A DNA stretch of 64,000 nucleotides. Source: a bacterium (GTDB taxonomy: Bacteria; Auribacterota; UBA3054). The DNA is taken from NCBI GenBank assembly GCA_017557885.1, contig JAFYXV010000003.1, positions 258,902 through 322,901 of the forward strand, read 5' to 3'. The position numbers and the translations under genes are program-made. The number at the start of each line of letters is the position of its first letter. The first letter of the stretch is position 1. The notes beneath the pieces were generated by a model, which was not told the origin of the DNA, did no database searches, and saw nothing but the letters and a program-made list of their open reading frames with translations. Shown one piece after another: positions 33,284 to 43,107 of the stretch.

Positions 33284-34099
33284 TCAGACAAAGAGAAGAT
33301 TCGCCAGCCTGGCGCGGGATCTCAGCACGAAAGGATCGTTGTCGCCAAGGAGGGCGAAAAGTCCCAGCAGGATCTTTCTGGCAAGGTCGTCGCCGAATTT
33401 CCGGTCCCTGGCCACGAACTGCAGAAGCGCCTCCACGGCTTCTGAAAAGCTGGCTTCTTTCAAAAGGAGCCTGACGGCGTCCCAGTCGGCGTTGCCGCTG
33501 CTCTCTTCCGCGTCTATCTCTTTGAACAAAAGAAGAAGATTTGTCTTTTCCGCCAGCAGGGACGGGGATTCCATTTCTTCCGCGATCTTCCTTGCCTCGC
33601 CGGCCTGTCCGTTTTGAAGAAGCAGCCTTATGTGTGAAAGCCAGAGATTCCTGTCGTCTTTCTTTTCAGCGCGCAGGACCGGCAGAAGCGCCAGGGCTCT
33701 TTGGTTTTCGCCGTTTGCGACAGCCTGGTCGTATTCCTCCTGAAGCGTCTCCCCGGCCGGTTTGGGCGGGAGATACGCTGACAGGGCTTTTTCCAGGGAA
33801 GCCTCGTCAAAAAGTCCCTCCAGCTGATCGACGGTCTCGCCGCCTTTTATGACCACGGTGGTCGGCAGGACGGAAAGCCGCATCTGGTTGGCCAGCATAG
33901 CGGCTTCGGGCTTTTCTATGTCCATCAGGACCGCTTTCAAGCCCGAGCGCTTGACCAGGAGAGATTCCACCGCGGCTGTGAATTTGGGATAGCTTTGGGA
34001 AGCGGTGGAATCGAATATCACCAGAAGCGTTGCTTCGCTCCCGCACTCTTTTATGATCCCGGAAAGTTCCCGGGGAGAATTCAAGATCTGGATAGCCAT
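33284..34099 (-). CDS. CnoX/YbbN-like thioredoxin-fold chaperone lacking the CXXC motif
   Basis: 271 residues. Residues 1-105 have a thioredoxin fold with the cis-Pro loop SVLPTTVVIKGG, but where the active-site CXXC should stand the sequence reads STASQSYPK, with no Cys. Residues 115-271 are TPR-like helices and finish in the typical CnoX end: ARKILLGLFALLGDNDP followed by RARLANLLF. Known CnoX proteins protect and hand over unfolded proteins to GroEL; redox activity is absent here. The start lies 7 bases after gspI, so it is the last gene of the long minus-strand array. Confidence 0.8.
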   Translation of the reverse strand: MAIQILNSPRELSGIIKECGSEATLLVIFDSTASQSYPKFTAAVESLLVKRSGLKAVLMDIEKPEAAMLANQMRLSVLPTTVVIKGGETVDQLEGLFDEASLEKALSAYLPPKPAGETLQEEYDQAVANGENQRALALLPVLRAEKKDDRNLWLSHIRLLLQNGQAGEARKIAEEMESPSLLAEKTNLLLLFKEIDAEESSGNADWDAVRLLLKEASFSEAVEALLQFVARDRKFGDDLARKILLGLFALLGDNDPFVLRSRARLANLLFV

Positions 34100-34106
34100 A
34101 ATTAGT

Positions 34107-34526
34107 TTAAAGGTTCTTGTTGCCGAAATCCACGAAGAAGGTCGTGAGGGAAAATTCCGTCGCGGGGTTCGTTCCGTTCCAAAACACCGTGACCGTCACT
34201 TCCCTGAGGTCGGGGTTGGTCACCTCGTTGGAAGAGTCGTCGCTGACGTCCTTCACTTCTTCTTCGATATCCACATGGAAAGAATAATCGGGGAAATCCG
34301 AGCCGAAATCGCCGTCCGTCACGATTTCCTCCGCCTTCTTCTGCCAGTAGAGCGTCTCTATGTCCGCCATGACCTTGCGGGCCAGATTGGCCTGGACCGT
34401 CAGGGCCTCGGCCCTGGCTATGGCCCTGGTGGAGCTGCCGATGAGCTTGAAAGCGGCGGAAGCGCCGATGGAAAGGATGACGATGGCCGCCATGACTTCC
34501 ATAAGGGTAAAGCCCCGCCTACTCAT
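34107..34526 (-). CDS. gspI: type II secretion-type minor pseudopilin (GspI-like)
   Basis: 139 residues. Prepilin N-terminus: short basic leader MSRRG, then FTLMEVMAAIVILSIGASA, with cleavage after Gly5 and Glu at mature position 5. A short globular domain follows (helix to about 65, then strands). Length and gene order suit GspI. It overlaps gspH by 8 bases. Confidence 0.8.
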   Translation of the reverse strand: MSRRGFTLMEVMAAIVILSIGASAAFKLIGSSTRAIARAEALTVQANLARKVMADIETLYWQKKAEEIVTDGDFGSDFPDYSFHVDIEEEVKDVSDDSSNEVTNPDLREVTVTVFWNGTNPATEFSLTTFFVDFGNKNL

Positions 34527-35160
34527 CCAGGTCCTCCCTGCGGAAGGAGACCTGGCCGGTGTAGGTCACGTCTATCACATAGCGCATCTCGGGTTTTCTG
34601 GCGGCGGAAAGAACGATAAGGACCGGCTCCACGTTGCCCCTGGCGTCGAACTCGATGGTGAAGGGATCTTCGTCGTATTCCTCGTCGTACTGGTCCCTCA
34701 CGAATTCCAGCTTTACGTTTTCGGGAAGTTTCCTGGAAGTCTGGTACATGGGAGTGCGGGATCTGAGGTTCGTGACCGCCGCGTATTCGTTGTCGTAGTA
34801 GTCCGGATGGTCGCTGCTCACGTCAAAATTGGCCGAGGAATAAGCGTCTCCCAGAAGGTTCTGGGCGTTGCCGGTAAGGTCTCTCAATTCCAAAGGAAAA
34901 TCGTTGTATTTGCTCTCGCCGCGGGAAGAGCGGTAAGACTGGTTCTCGAAATTGAAAGTCAGGGTGTAGGGCGCCTTCTGCAGAGCCGCGTGCCCCTGGA
35001 GGTTCTTTATGGTTATGGTCAGCATTTGCGCTTCCTGCCTGAGCTGCGCCGTGGTGAAGAGTTTGGCGATGTTGGGTGAAGCCACGGAGGCCACGATGCC
35101 GATGACCACTATGACTATCACAAGCTCTATCAAGGTAAATCCGCCCGCCCTATTCTTCAT
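34519..35160 (-). CDS. gspH: type II secretion-type pseudopilin (GspH/GspG-like)
   Basis: 213 residues. Prepilin leader MKNRAGG then FTLIELVIVIVVIGIVAS, with Glu at mature position 5. The globular part (about 45-213) is beta-rich and acidic, with a PYTLTFNFENQSYR strand typical of GspH. A major pseudopilin GspG is not present, and this protein could take that place; the long globular domain favours GspH. It overlaps gspK by 11 bases. Confidence 0.75.
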   Translation of the reverse strand: MKNRAGGFTLIELVIVIVVIGIVASVASPNIAKLFTTAQLRQEAQMLTITIKNLQGHAALQKAPYTLTFNFENQSYRSSRGESKYNDFPLELRDLTGNAQNLLGDAYSSANFDVSSDHPDYYDNEYAAVTNLRSRTPMYQTSRKLPENVKLEFVRDQYDEEYDEDPFTIEFDARGNVEPVLIVLSAARKPEMRYVIDVTYTGQVSFRREDLDE

Positions 35161-36178
35161 AACTTTTCAAAAGCGAGGGGTAATCGCTGCCGGTTGGATA
35201 GACCAGCCATTCCACCATGCGGGAATAATTGTTGCAGCGTCCGTAGGATCTTATGCGCATGGCGCCGCTGGAGCCCTGGACCTTTTCCACCTTCCGCTGG
35301 TTAATGATGTTTTCCCAGGAATCCGGCTGCACTACGCGCAAAACATCCTCTGCGGCGGTGTTGTAGTTGACTTGCGAAGTGCGGGAATTGACGGTCACGA
35401 ACCTCCTGATGCCGGGATGGCATTCCGGAGGATTGGCAGGGTTCACCTCCTCCATGTAGTCGTGCCAGATCTCCTGCATCCACTCGTTGGTGTCGTAACC
35501 GGGAGTGCCGTACCAGAGAGAGTAATCCACCGAGCCGGGATCGAGATAATTCACCATGTCGATTATGGTCAGGAATTCGTTGACGTCCTGCATAGGGGCG
35601 TTGGGAATGCTCCTGGGAGGATCCATTTTTTCATAATCGGTGTATTCGGCTCCGGAAAGCTCCGGGAAATCGTCGCTGTCAACGTAGTCGATGAGGCAGT
35701 CCACCAGCTTGTTTATAGTTTCCTCGTCCACCAGCGCTATGCGGAAAAGCTGCTTCAGGGATTCGTAGCTTTTGCTTTCCGCCCAGGCGGAGATGTTGAT
35801 CAGGCTGGCTTCGTCCATGGGGCCCAGGCCCTTCTGGCCGAACTCGTCCTGATACTTTACGGTGAAATTGCCGTCGCCCAGAGGATAGCATAGGAATATC
35901 TCTTCGAAGCGCTTCAGGGTCTCCGCGTCTTCAGGAAGATCCGCCCTGGGATTCAGCTTTCCGGACAAGCTCTCCCTTTTCATTTCCGCAATGCAGCGGT
36001 AGATCCCCGCCTTGGCCAGATAATAGGCCTTGATGTCGTCCACGTAGTTCCTGGCCAGCCTTAATTCGGTCTGGATGGAATAAACGTAGGCGGTGGTGAG
36101 GGTGATGAGAAAGAAAAGAATGAAGCAGACCATCACCAGAACGACGCCCCGGGGCCTCTGACAATCTCTAACGGTCAT
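35150..36178 (-). CDS. gspK: type II secretion-type pseudopilin GspK-like
   Basis: 342 residues. Leader MTVRDCQRPRG then VVLVMVCFILFFLITLTTAYV; mature position 5 is Met rather than Glu, and GspK proteins also lack that Glu. After the helix come the RLARNYVDDIKAYYLAKAG segment and the DEASLINISA and DCLIDYVDSDD stretches characteristic of GspK, the large tip subunit. It begins immediately after gspF (stop and start adjacent). Confidence 0.85.
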   Translation of the reverse strand: MTVRDCQRPRGVVLVMVCFILFFLITLTTAYVYSIQTELRLARNYVDDIKAYYLAKAGIYRCIAEMKRESLSGKLNPRADLPEDAETLKRFEEIFLCYPLGDGNFTVKYQDEFGQKGLGPMDEASLINISAWAESKSYESLKQLFRIALVDEETINKLVDCLIDYVDSDDFPELSGAEYTDYEKMDPPRSIPNAPMQDVNEFLTIIDMVNYLDPGSVDYSLWYGTPGYDTNEWMQEIWHDYMEEVNPANPPECHPGIRRFVTVNSRTSQVNYNTAAEDVLRVVQPDSWENIINQRKVEKVQGSSGAMRIRSYGRCNNYSRMVEWLVYPTGSDYPSLLKSYEE

Positions 36179-37399
36179 TTACTGCATCATCATGTTCATG
36201 TCCAGCATCGGCAGAAGCATGGCCAGGATTATGAGAGTGACCACGCCCGCCAGGCAGACGATAATGAGAGGCTCCAGAGTGGAGGTGGCGGCCTTCAGGG
36301 CGCGCTTGGTCTGCTTTTCATAGCTCTCCGCAATGCGTCCCAGCATTTGTCCCAGACGGCCGGATTCCTCGCCCACGGAGATCATGTGGATGACCACGGG
36401 AGGAAAGACGCCGCAGGCTCTCAAAGGCTTGGCGATGCGCTCGCCTTCCTTGACGTTTTTCGCCACGGAATCAAGGGCGTCCTCGATGATCACGTTGCCG
36501 GCGGTGTCCTTGGAAATATTAAGAGCGGAAAGGATGGGGATCCCGCCGTCCACCAAAGTTCCGAAGGTCCTGGAGAAGCGGGCGATGGAGATGGCCTTGG
36601 TCAGCGGACCTACGAAAGGAAGCTTGAATTTCAGCTTGTCCATAAAAACTTTCGCCTGCCTGGTCTCCAGCCATTTTTTGATCATGGCCACCGCCACGAA
36701 AACAAGGGCCAGGACCAGCCACCAATAGACCACCAGGAAGTCCGAAATATCGATAAGGGTCTGGGTGATGGCCGGCAGCTCGGCGTTGAAATCTTTGTAT
36801 ATGGCCTTGAAACGCGGAATGGCGAAGATCATCAGCGCCGCCACCGCCAGGCCCATGATGCAGGTCAGCGCTATGGGATAGACCATGGCCGCCTTGACGT
36901 TGGAAATGGTTTCATGTTCGTCTTCCGTGAAGTCCGCCAGACGGAGCAGAGACTGCTCCAGGACTCCGCCGGTCTCCCCCGCCCTCACCATGCTGACGGC
37001 TAGATTGGAAAAGCACTGGGGATGGTCGGCCAGGGCGTCGGCCAAAGTCGAGCCGGCCTGGACCTTGTCCTTTATGGCTCCCAGGATCTCTTTGAAGGCG
37101 GGATCGTCCTCCTGTTCCAAAAGCGCGCTCAAGGATCTGACCAAGGGCAGCTTGGCCTGGGTCAGGGTGGACATCTGCCTCAGGAAATCCACCACTTTCT
37201 CATGCTTGACTTTGCGGCGCTTCTTGGGCAGTTCGACTCTCACCGCCGCTTCCGCGGCGGCGTCGCCTTCGTAAAGTTTGGTGATAAAAATGCGCTTGGC
37301 CTGCAGCTGGGCTTTCGCTTCGGAAATGTTGTTGCAGATAAGCGTTCCGGAAGCTGGCTGCCCCTGGGCGTTCAAACCTTCGTAGGAAAAAGACGGCAT
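36179..37399 (-). CDS. gspF: type II secretion inner-membrane platform protein GspF
   Basis: 406 residues. N-terminal MPSFSYEGLNAQGQPASG is the standard GspF/PilC opening. Two T2SSF helical domains are present (about 70-190 and 275-395), each followed by membrane segments, with MVRAGETGGVLEQSLLRLA and MISVGEESGRLGQML as the paired family signatures. It anchors the assembly ATPase at the inner membrane. No GspE, GspD, GspL/M or prepilin peptidase is in the window; they must lie elsewhere if the system works. Confidence 0.92.
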   Translation of the reverse strand: MPSFSYEGLNAQGQPASGTLICNNISEAKAQLQAKRIFITKLYEGDAAAEAAVRVELPKKRRKVKHEKVVDFLRQMSTLTQAKLPLVRSLSALLEQEDDPAFKEILGAIKDKVQAGSTLADALADHPQCFSNLAVSMVRAGETGGVLEQSLLRLADFTEDEHETISNVKAAMVYPIALTCIMGLAVAALMIFAIPRFKAIYKDFNAELPAITQTLIDISDFLVVYWWLVLALVFVAVAMIKKWLETRQAKVFMDKLKFKLPFVGPLTKAISIARFSRTFGTLVDGGIPILSALNISKDTAGNVIIEDALDSVAKNVKEGERIAKPLRACGVFPPVVIHMISVGEESGRLGQMLGRIAESYEKQTKRALKAATSTLEPLIIVCLAGVVTLIILAMLLPMLDMNMMMQ

Positions 37400-37423
37400 G
37401 AATTTTTAATTGTTGTTTGCTTC

Positions 37424-37453
37424 TCTCCGGGGCGGCTCCCGCCGCCCCGGAGA
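37424..37453 (-). promoter_or_regulatory. GC-rich hairpin between pfp and gspF
   Basis: A perfect 12-bp stem (37424-37435 with 37442-37453, six-base loop) lies in the 70-base gap between pfp and gspF. On the transcribed strand it is not followed by a T-run, so it is a weak terminator, an mRNA stabiliser or a processing signal. Confidence 0.5.
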
Positions 37454-37469
37454 AAAGGATGAAGACAAG

Positions 37470-39122
37470 TTATTTCTTCTGTTCCAGGGCGAGGGTCTTC
37501 GTCGTGGCGTCGCACACGGCGGAGGGACCGTAGTACTGGATGGCGCCGGGATCCTGATAGGATTCCGTAAGAGCCCATTCCTGCCTGTTGGCGGCAAGCG
37601 TCTTGAAGGGCTTGCCCTTCAGGTCCACCAGGGCCTTCCTGATGACGGGCTTGTCTTTGCCGTGACGATGCTCCATGTTCATCATCATGGTCAGGGGCAC
37701 GCCGCCGGGGACCCACTTGTCCGCGGGAGCGGAAAGGTTTTTAAGGGTGGACATGTAGCCGTTGGCGCCGGCCTTGATCAAAGCCGCGGCGTTGAAGCCC
37801 AGGCCGTAGCAGTAGTCGGCGTCGAAGTTGGAAGGAGAAGCGCAGCGGCCTTCGTAGCCGAAGAAATGGGAGAGGGCGCTGAACTTGCCGGTGTATTTGC
37901 CGGCCTTTTTGAGTTCCCTGAGGGAATCGCCAACCAAGTCTATGAGAAGCTTGTCGGTCTCGATGCGGGAGACCTGCACGTTGCCGTGGGGGTCCCTGTC
38001 CATGAGAAGCTGGCTCTGGATAAGGATCGGCAGAGAGGAGAAGACCTGGGAGGACGCGGCGGTGAGATTCTTGTTGACGAACTGCAGCTTGTCGTCCATA
38101 GACAGCGTGGCGAAATCGTCCTTTCCGGCCAGGAGGTCGTTCAGTTCGGCGATGAGTTTCTTAACTTCCGGTATGAACTCGATCAGGCCTTCCGGGATGA
38201 CTATGACGCCGAAGTTCTTCTTCATTTCCGCTCTTCTGACGACGGCGTCGGTGATGGTCTTCACCACCTGGGAAAGCGTCATTTTCTTTTCCGCGATCTC
38301 TTCGGAGATGAAGGTCAGGTTCGGCTGGGTCTGCAAAGCGACTTCCAGGGTGATGTGGCTGGCGCTGCGTCCCATCAGTTTGATGAAGTGCCAGTATTTC
38401 TTGGCGCTGTTGGCGTCGCGGCAGATGTTGCCCACCAGTTCGGAATAAACTTTGGAGGCGGTGTCGAAACCGAAGGAGGCGCCGATCTCGCTGTTCTTGA
38501 GGTCGCCGTCGATGGTCTTGGGCACGCCGATCACCGTTATGGGAGAGCCGTGGCTAGCTATGTATTCCGCCAGCATGCAGGCGTTGGTGTTGGAGTCGTC
38601 GCCGCCCACTATGACCAGGGCGTCCAGCTTGTGGGACTGCATGGTGGAGAGAGCGCTGGCGAACTGTTCTTCCGTCTCAAGTTTCGTTCTGCCGGAGCCG
38701 ATGATGTCGAAGCCGCCGGTGTTGCGGTAATCTTTGACGAAGGCCGGGGTGAGCTCCACATATTTGTTTTCAATAAGGCCGGAGGGGCCGCCCAGGAAGC
38801 CGATCAGAGCGCTCTTGGGGGAAGCGGAGCGGATGCCGTCGAGAAGGCCGGAAACGACGTTGTGGCCGCCGGGGGCCTGGCCGCCGGAAAGCACCACGCC
38901 GACTCTGTAAGGCTTGTTTTCGCTCTTGGCCGCTTTCGCAAAAGTCAGCGTCGGCTTGCCGTAAATGTGAGGGAAGAGCTTTTTGATCTCGCCTGCCTGA
39001 GCCACGGCTTTGGTGGACTTAAGAACTGGTTTGGCCTGGACCTTCAGACCCGCCTTCTGGAAAAGAGCGGGAAGTTTCGGCTGGTATTTGGCGCGATTGA
39101 GGGTGAAACTTGATTTTGTCAT
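37470..39122 (-). CDS. pfp: diphosphate-fructose-6-phosphate 1-phosphotransferase
   Basis: 550 residues, the long PPi-PFK type. Uses pyrophosphate instead of ATP for fructose 6-phosphate phosphorylation, reversibly. Motifs: [16 protein letters not shown] (about 73-88), [11 protein letters not shown] with the second Asp that favours pyrophosphate, [10 protein letters not shown], and [15 protein letters not shown]. Length and these segments match the plant/spirochaete-like PFP clade. It lies 23 bases after suhB. Together with the ROK kinase upstream this gives a glycolytic theme to the array. Confidence 0.95.
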   Translation of the reverse strand: MTKSSFTLNRAKYQPKLPALFQKAGLKVQAKPVLKSTKAVAQAGEIKKLFPHIYGKPTLTFAKAAKSENKPYRVGVVLSGGQAPGGHNVVSGLLDGIRSASPKSALIGFLGGPSGLIENKYVELTPAFVKDYRNTGGFDIIGSGRTKLETEEQFASALSTMQSHKLDALVIVGGDDSNTNACMLAEYIASHGSPITVIGVPKTIDGDLKNSEIGASFGFDTASKVYSELVGNICRDANSAKKYWHFIKLMGRSASHITLEVALQTQPNLTFISEEIAEKKMTLSQVVKTITDAVVRRAEMKKNFGVIVIPEGLIEFIPEVKKLIAELNDLLAGKDDFATLSMDDKLQFVNKNLTAASSQVFSSLPILIQSQLLMDRDPHGNVQVSRIETDKLLIDLVGDSLRELKKAGKYTGKFSALSHFFGYEGRCASPSNFDADYCYGLGFNAAALIKAGANGYMSTLKNLSAPADKWVPGGVPLTMMMNMEHRHGKDKPVIRKALVDLKGKPFKTLAANRQEWALTESYQDPGAIQYYGPSAVCDATTKTLALEQKK

Positions 39123-39145
39123 AACAATTCCTTTTATATTGATGG

Positions 39146-39910
39146 TTAAAGTTTTTTCAATTCCTTGAAGACCGCGGGGTTCCCGCCCAGGAAATCATAA
39201 GTTCCCGGTTCGCTCCCCGCTTTCGTCTCGTATTCTCCGCCGGCTTCCTTAAGGATGAGAGCGCCCGCCGCGAAATCCCAGAGATAAAGGCCCTGGTCGG
39301 TGTAGCCGTCGCAGAGGCCGCCCGCCAAAGCCGCAAGGTCGAGGGTGGCGCAGCATTTGAACCTCACGCTGTGGATCCTCGCCACGACCTTCTCCAGATT
39401 CCTCCAATGGCAGGCGATGTCGCTGCCCTTGCCGCAGCCCACGAACACCATGGCTTCCTTCAGGCGATCCGTTTTGGAAACGCGCAAAGGTTTGCCGTCG
39501 CAAAAGGCGCCGCGGCCTTTCACGGCATAGTAAAAATGATTCGCGTTGGGGTCGAAGATAACGCCGACCTCCGGCTCGCCCATCCAGTACCAGGCCGCCG
39601 TCACGGCGAAATACCTTATGCCGTGGGAAAAATTGATGGTGCCGTCCAGGGGATCGACTACCCAGCAGCCGCCGTAAAGCTCCAGCGCTCCGCCTTCCTC
39701 TTCGCCCATGACCGCGTCCTCCGGCCTCTTTTCGGCAAGGAAAGCCCTCATTACCTTTTCGCTCTCAAGGTCAGCCTGGGATTTGATGTCGTGGGGCAGG
39801 ATGTTTTTTTCCAGCGCCGATCCGAAAAGCGCCGTAAGCTTCTCGCCGCCCAGGCGGCAGGCTTCCCTGGCAACGCCCAGTATCGCTTCGCGATCCGGTC
39901 TGGCGGTCAT
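39146..39910 (-). CDS. suhB: inositol monophosphatase family protein
   Basis: 254 residues. Mg-dependent phosphatase fold with GEEEGG (about 69-74), [12 protein letters not shown] (about 83-94) and [13 protein letters not shown] (about 208-220), which supply the metal ligands. Substrates of the family include inositol phosphates, histidinol phosphate and PAP; none can be chosen from sequence. Its ATG overlaps the end of the FHA gene by 4 bases. Confidence 0.88.
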   Translation of the reverse strand: MTARPDREAILGVAREACRLGGEKLTALFGSALEKNILPHDIKSQADLESEKVMRAFLAEKRPEDAVMGEEEGGALELYGGCWVVDPLDGTINFSHGIRYFAVTAAWYWMGEPEVGVIFDPNANHFYYAVKGRGAFCDGKPLRVSKTDRLKEAMVFVGCGKGSDIACHWRNLEKVVARIHSVRFKCCATLDLAALAGGLCDGYTDQGLYLWDFAAGALILKEAGGEYETKAGSEPGTYDFLGGNPAVFKELKKL

Positions 39911-42900
39911 TTCTTTTCGCCCTCCGGCACGATGTCGCCGAGCCCCAGCTGAGTGAGGTTCGGCACGATCTTGTACATGGACGTGATGGCTCTGAGGGCC
40001 TTGACGCCTTCCTCCAGGTCTTTCCTGTTGGTCAGGAATTCCCTGATCTTGTCCGCTTCGGAACGGATGACGTTGTGGTTTATGGAAGCCACCGTGGTGT
40101 TCTCCAGAAGCGAATTGAATTCGGAGAGCGCGTATTGCTGGCGCCAGTCGCAGACGCCCATGTATTTTTCAAAGTTTTCCTGGGCGGCCTTCAGCTGGGC
40201 AAGTTTTTCCGTCAGCTGCTGGTGTCCGTCCACGATGCTGGGCGTGGGGTTTTTCTGCTTGATGGTCGAAAGGGCCGCCACCAGGTCGGAATACTGCTTC
40301 ACCATCTTTTTCAGCTCGGCGTTGATCTTCTGATTGTTCTCACGCTCCGAGGAGCTGTAGGCATACATCTTTTTCAAAAGCGCCTTGAGATTCTTTATCG
40401 AGTTGTTCAGATTATAAGTGGAGTCGATCTTCTGCTCTTTCCTGTCTTTGGAAATGATGGTGTGTTTGCTGGCCTGGATGGCTAAGGCGTCCAGGGCGTC
40501 CACGGCCGCTCTCAAAACGGAATCGTAGGTCTCGGCGTTCTTGGGCGCTACGTCGGACAATTTAACTTTCTGCTGGCCTTCCGTCCTGGGCTTGGTGTCG
40601 AATTCCAGATCATAGTTGGCCATCACTTCCCTGATGACGTTGTTTTCCAAGATCATTTTCCTCAGGATCTCGTCCTCGCTCAAGGCGAGATTGTAAAGCG
40701 AGAAGGTCCAGTATTTCTTGGCGTCGGTCGCCAGCGCGGAAGGCCCTGATTGGCAGTTGGCGAAAAAGCGCAGGGTGTTCTCCCATTCCTCGGCGGTGTA
40801 GAGGATCATGCCGTACATGAAGTTGAATTCCGGATTCGATCCGTAGGCTTCCATGCAGCGTTCGAAGAAAGTCCTGGCCTCGGCGTAATTTTTGGCGGCG
40901 TAGAGTTCCTTGGCCTTGAAGAAATAGCACTCCATCAAGCGCTTCCTGTCGATGATGGGACGCATCGGGCGCATGGCGAGATATTTCTGGTAATAAGAAA
41001 GCGCCAGGGAGAGATCCTGGTTCTCATACGCCGCGTCGCCCAATGCCGCGTAGCACTCCTCCAGTTTGTCCGCCATGGCTACCTTGACGGAAGGATCCTC
41101 CTGGATAGCCATCTCGATCTTGGTCAAAGCCGCGTGATAACTTTTGTTTTGGAAAAGCTCGTTGGCCTGCGTGGTGAAGAGCCTGGCGCTGCACTCCCTT
41201 CTGAGCTTCTGGACGACTTCCTTTACCTTTTCGTATTCCTTGGTCTGGGAATATCCGCGCTCCAATAGATCGATCATCTGCACGACCGCCAGCTCGTTGC
41301 TGAGAGCCTGCGTTCCCAAAATTTCCCTGACCTGCTGCTGGGCCCTGATCTCGTTGATCTGGGCGCCGGTCTTGTTCAAAGATTCGTCGACGCCGACGGA
41401 TGCGGAAGTCCCGCCGTATTCGTTCCTGATCTTCAGATAGATGTTGTAGGCTTCCTCGTAGCGCTGCGCGATCTCGGCGTCCTGGGCGGTCTTCTTCAAG
41501 GCTTTGGCGTCCTCTTCCCTGAGGGCGTTGGCATGCTCGCGGCAGGCGTTGATCCGCGGCTGGTAAATATCCATCGCCTCGGGATACTTGCTGGTCAGCT
41601 GGTTGAGATGCGCGTTCATCTCGTTCCACTGGTGAGCGTTCTTGAAGTTCTCCGCCAGGTCCATCTCTTTTTGGGACTCTTCTCGCGTCAGGTCTATGAC
41701 TTTCTGCTTGGCGGTCTGGAACAGCGTCGAGCTCGGATAGTTCGCCATCAGCTGCCTCAGCCTTTCGATGGCGGCGTCGAACTGGTTCAGCTCGCAGAAT
41801 TTGTTAGCGTCGTCCATCAGCTTCTTGGAACGCATCTCGATAAGGAAGGGATCGAAAGCTTTTTCCAAAGCCGTCAGACTTTCCTTGGCCTTTGATTTGG
41901 GGAAGACTTTCTGGATGTTCTCGATGATCTTCTGGCATTTGAGATAGTCTTCCTTCTTGAAGGCCTCCTCCGCGGCTTTGGCTATGTCGTCGGAGATCTC
42001 GTTCTCCATTGTTTCGTAAACGCTGCGTTCGGATTTGTCGATATCAAGAGGCATCTTGGCTTTCGTTATGGGCTCCCCTTTCGTGTCCGCGGAATAGAGA
42101 TACCCCTCCTGGTCGATCCAGAAAGTTTTGTTGCCGGTTATCCCGTAGGTCTCCGGCGTGGCGCAAAGCTCGAAGCCGTCCTCGTCCGCGCGCTGGACCG
42201 TCAGAAGGTATCCCCTTCTCAAGGGCTGCTGCGCCAGTTCCCTCAGCGTCTCTTCGCGGTAAGAGATCTTTTCCAACTGGTCGAAGGTGGCGTACTCTCC
42301 GTCCAGGTCGTTGTTCACGTCTATCAATATGGCGTTCCTGACGTAGATCTGGGCCGTCACGATGTTGTTCATGAAGCGGGAAATGAAAGCCTCGTTGCGG
42401 GCGATCCTGTTCTTGTTCATATCCTGCCAGACGAGAGCCGCGATAACGGCGCCTATCAGTATCCACCAGATCAGGGAGCAGAAAAGGCCGGCCCAGGCGC
42501 TTCGGCGGGAAGCGTTGTTCAAACCGCGCTTGGCCAGGGCGATTATGCCCAGGATAAAACCGATCAGCTGTCCGCAGAGCAGGATCAGCGGCCCGCAGGC
42601 GCCGAAGATGACAGAGAGCCTGGCAGTGGTGTCCACCCGCTCTTCCCTTTCCTCCATTTCCAGCGTCACAGCGTCCATCGCCGGCATGGAGGACATGGAA
42701 TTGCCCGCGGACACCACGACCTCGTTGCGGGCGGAAAAGCTGCCAGGAGCCGAAAGCTCCTCGGCTTCCGCCGCGGCTATCTTTTCACCCGCAGGCAGCG
42801 GTCCCTTTTCCAAGACCACGCTGTCCTGCACCAAAAGAAGCCTGACGGAGCCGACCTCCAGGCAGTTGCCCACTCTCAGCTGGGCTCTTTTGGCGATCCT

Positions 42901-43095
42901 TCCGTCCAGCAGGAAACCCTGTCCGCTGAGGTCCTCGGCGAACCAGGCTCCTTCAAGGAAGAAAAGGGTCACGTGATAGGGCGCCGCTCCCGGCAGGCAG
43001 AGGATGTTCTCGGCTGCCGAGCCGATGGTGGCGGCGGTCCCCTTTATGAGAAGGACCCTGCTTTCCTTGGTGTTTGGCTGAAGGATCAACTGCAT
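39907..43095 (-). CDS. giant FHA / two-TM / helical-repeat membrane protein (paralogue 2)
   Basis: 1062 residues with the same plan as the protein at 13624-16995. Residues 1-95 form an FHA domain (GTAATIGSAAENIL, PYHVTLFFLEGAWFAED). Two membrane helices lie at about 153-185 and 195-222. A domain at about 230-340 contains GYLLTVQRADEDGFELCATP and ITGNKTFWIDQEGYLYS, closely matching the first paralogue. TPR-like repeats (about 350-800) with tandem LAENFKNAHQWNEMNAHLN-type helices and a coiled-coil C-terminus follow. The FHA domain should read a phosphothreonine on a cytoplasmic partner. Lies between maf (12 bases) and suhB (4-base overlap). Function unknown. Confidence 0.8.
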   Translation of the reverse strand: MQLILQPNTKESRVLLIKGTAATIGSAAENILCLPGAAPYHVTLFFLEGAWFAEDLSGQGFLLDGRIAKRAQLRVGNCLEVGSVRLLLVQDSVVLEKGPLPAGEKIAAAEAEELSAPGSFSARNEVVVSAGNSMSSMPAMDAVTLEMEEREERVDTTARLSVIFGACGPLILLCGQLIGFILGIIALAKRGLNNASRRSAWAGLFCSLIWWILIGAVIAALVWQDMNKNRIARNEAFISRFMNNIVTAQIYVRNAILIDVNNDLDGEYATFDQLEKISYREETLRELAQQPLRRGYLLTVQRADEDGFELCATPETYGITGNKTFWIDQEGYLYSADTKGEPITKAKMPLDIDKSERSVYETMENEISDDIAKAAEEAFKKEDYLKCQKIIENIQKVFPKSKAKESLTALEKAFDPFLIEMRSKKLMDDANKFCELNQFDAAIERLRQLMANYPSSTLFQTAKQKVIDLTREESQKEMDLAENFKNAHQWNEMNAHLNQLTSKYPEAMDIYQPRINACREHANALREEDAKALKKTAQDAEIAQRYEEAYNIYLKIRNEYGGTSASVGVDESLNKTGAQINEIRAQQQVREILGTQALSNELAVVQMIDLLERGYSQTKEYEKVKEVVQKLRRECSARLFTTQANELFQNKSYHAALTKIEMAIQEDPSVKVAMADKLEECYAALGDAAYENQDLSLALSYYQKYLAMRPMRPIIDRKRLMECYFFKAKELYAAKNYAEARTFFERCMEAYGSNPEFNFMYGMILYTAEEWENTLRFFANCQSGPSALATDAKKYWTFSLYNLALSEDEILRKMILENNVIREVMANYDLEFDTKPRTEGQQKVKLSDVAPKNAETYDSVLRAAVDALDALAIQASKHTIISKDRKEQKIDSTYNLNNSIKNLKALLKKMYAYSSSERENNQKINAELKKMVKQYSDLVAALSTIKQKNPTPSIVDGHQQLTEKLAQLKAAQENFEKYMGVCDWRQQYALSEFNSLLENTTVASINHNVIRSEADKIREFLTNRKDLEEGVKALRAITSMYKIVPNLTQLGLGDIVPEGEKK

Positions 43096-43107
43096 AAAAT
43101 TATCGTG

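Noticed and set aside
37410-39113. 567-codon open frame on the plus strand
   Set aside because: Antisense to pfp, which has full catalytic motifs.
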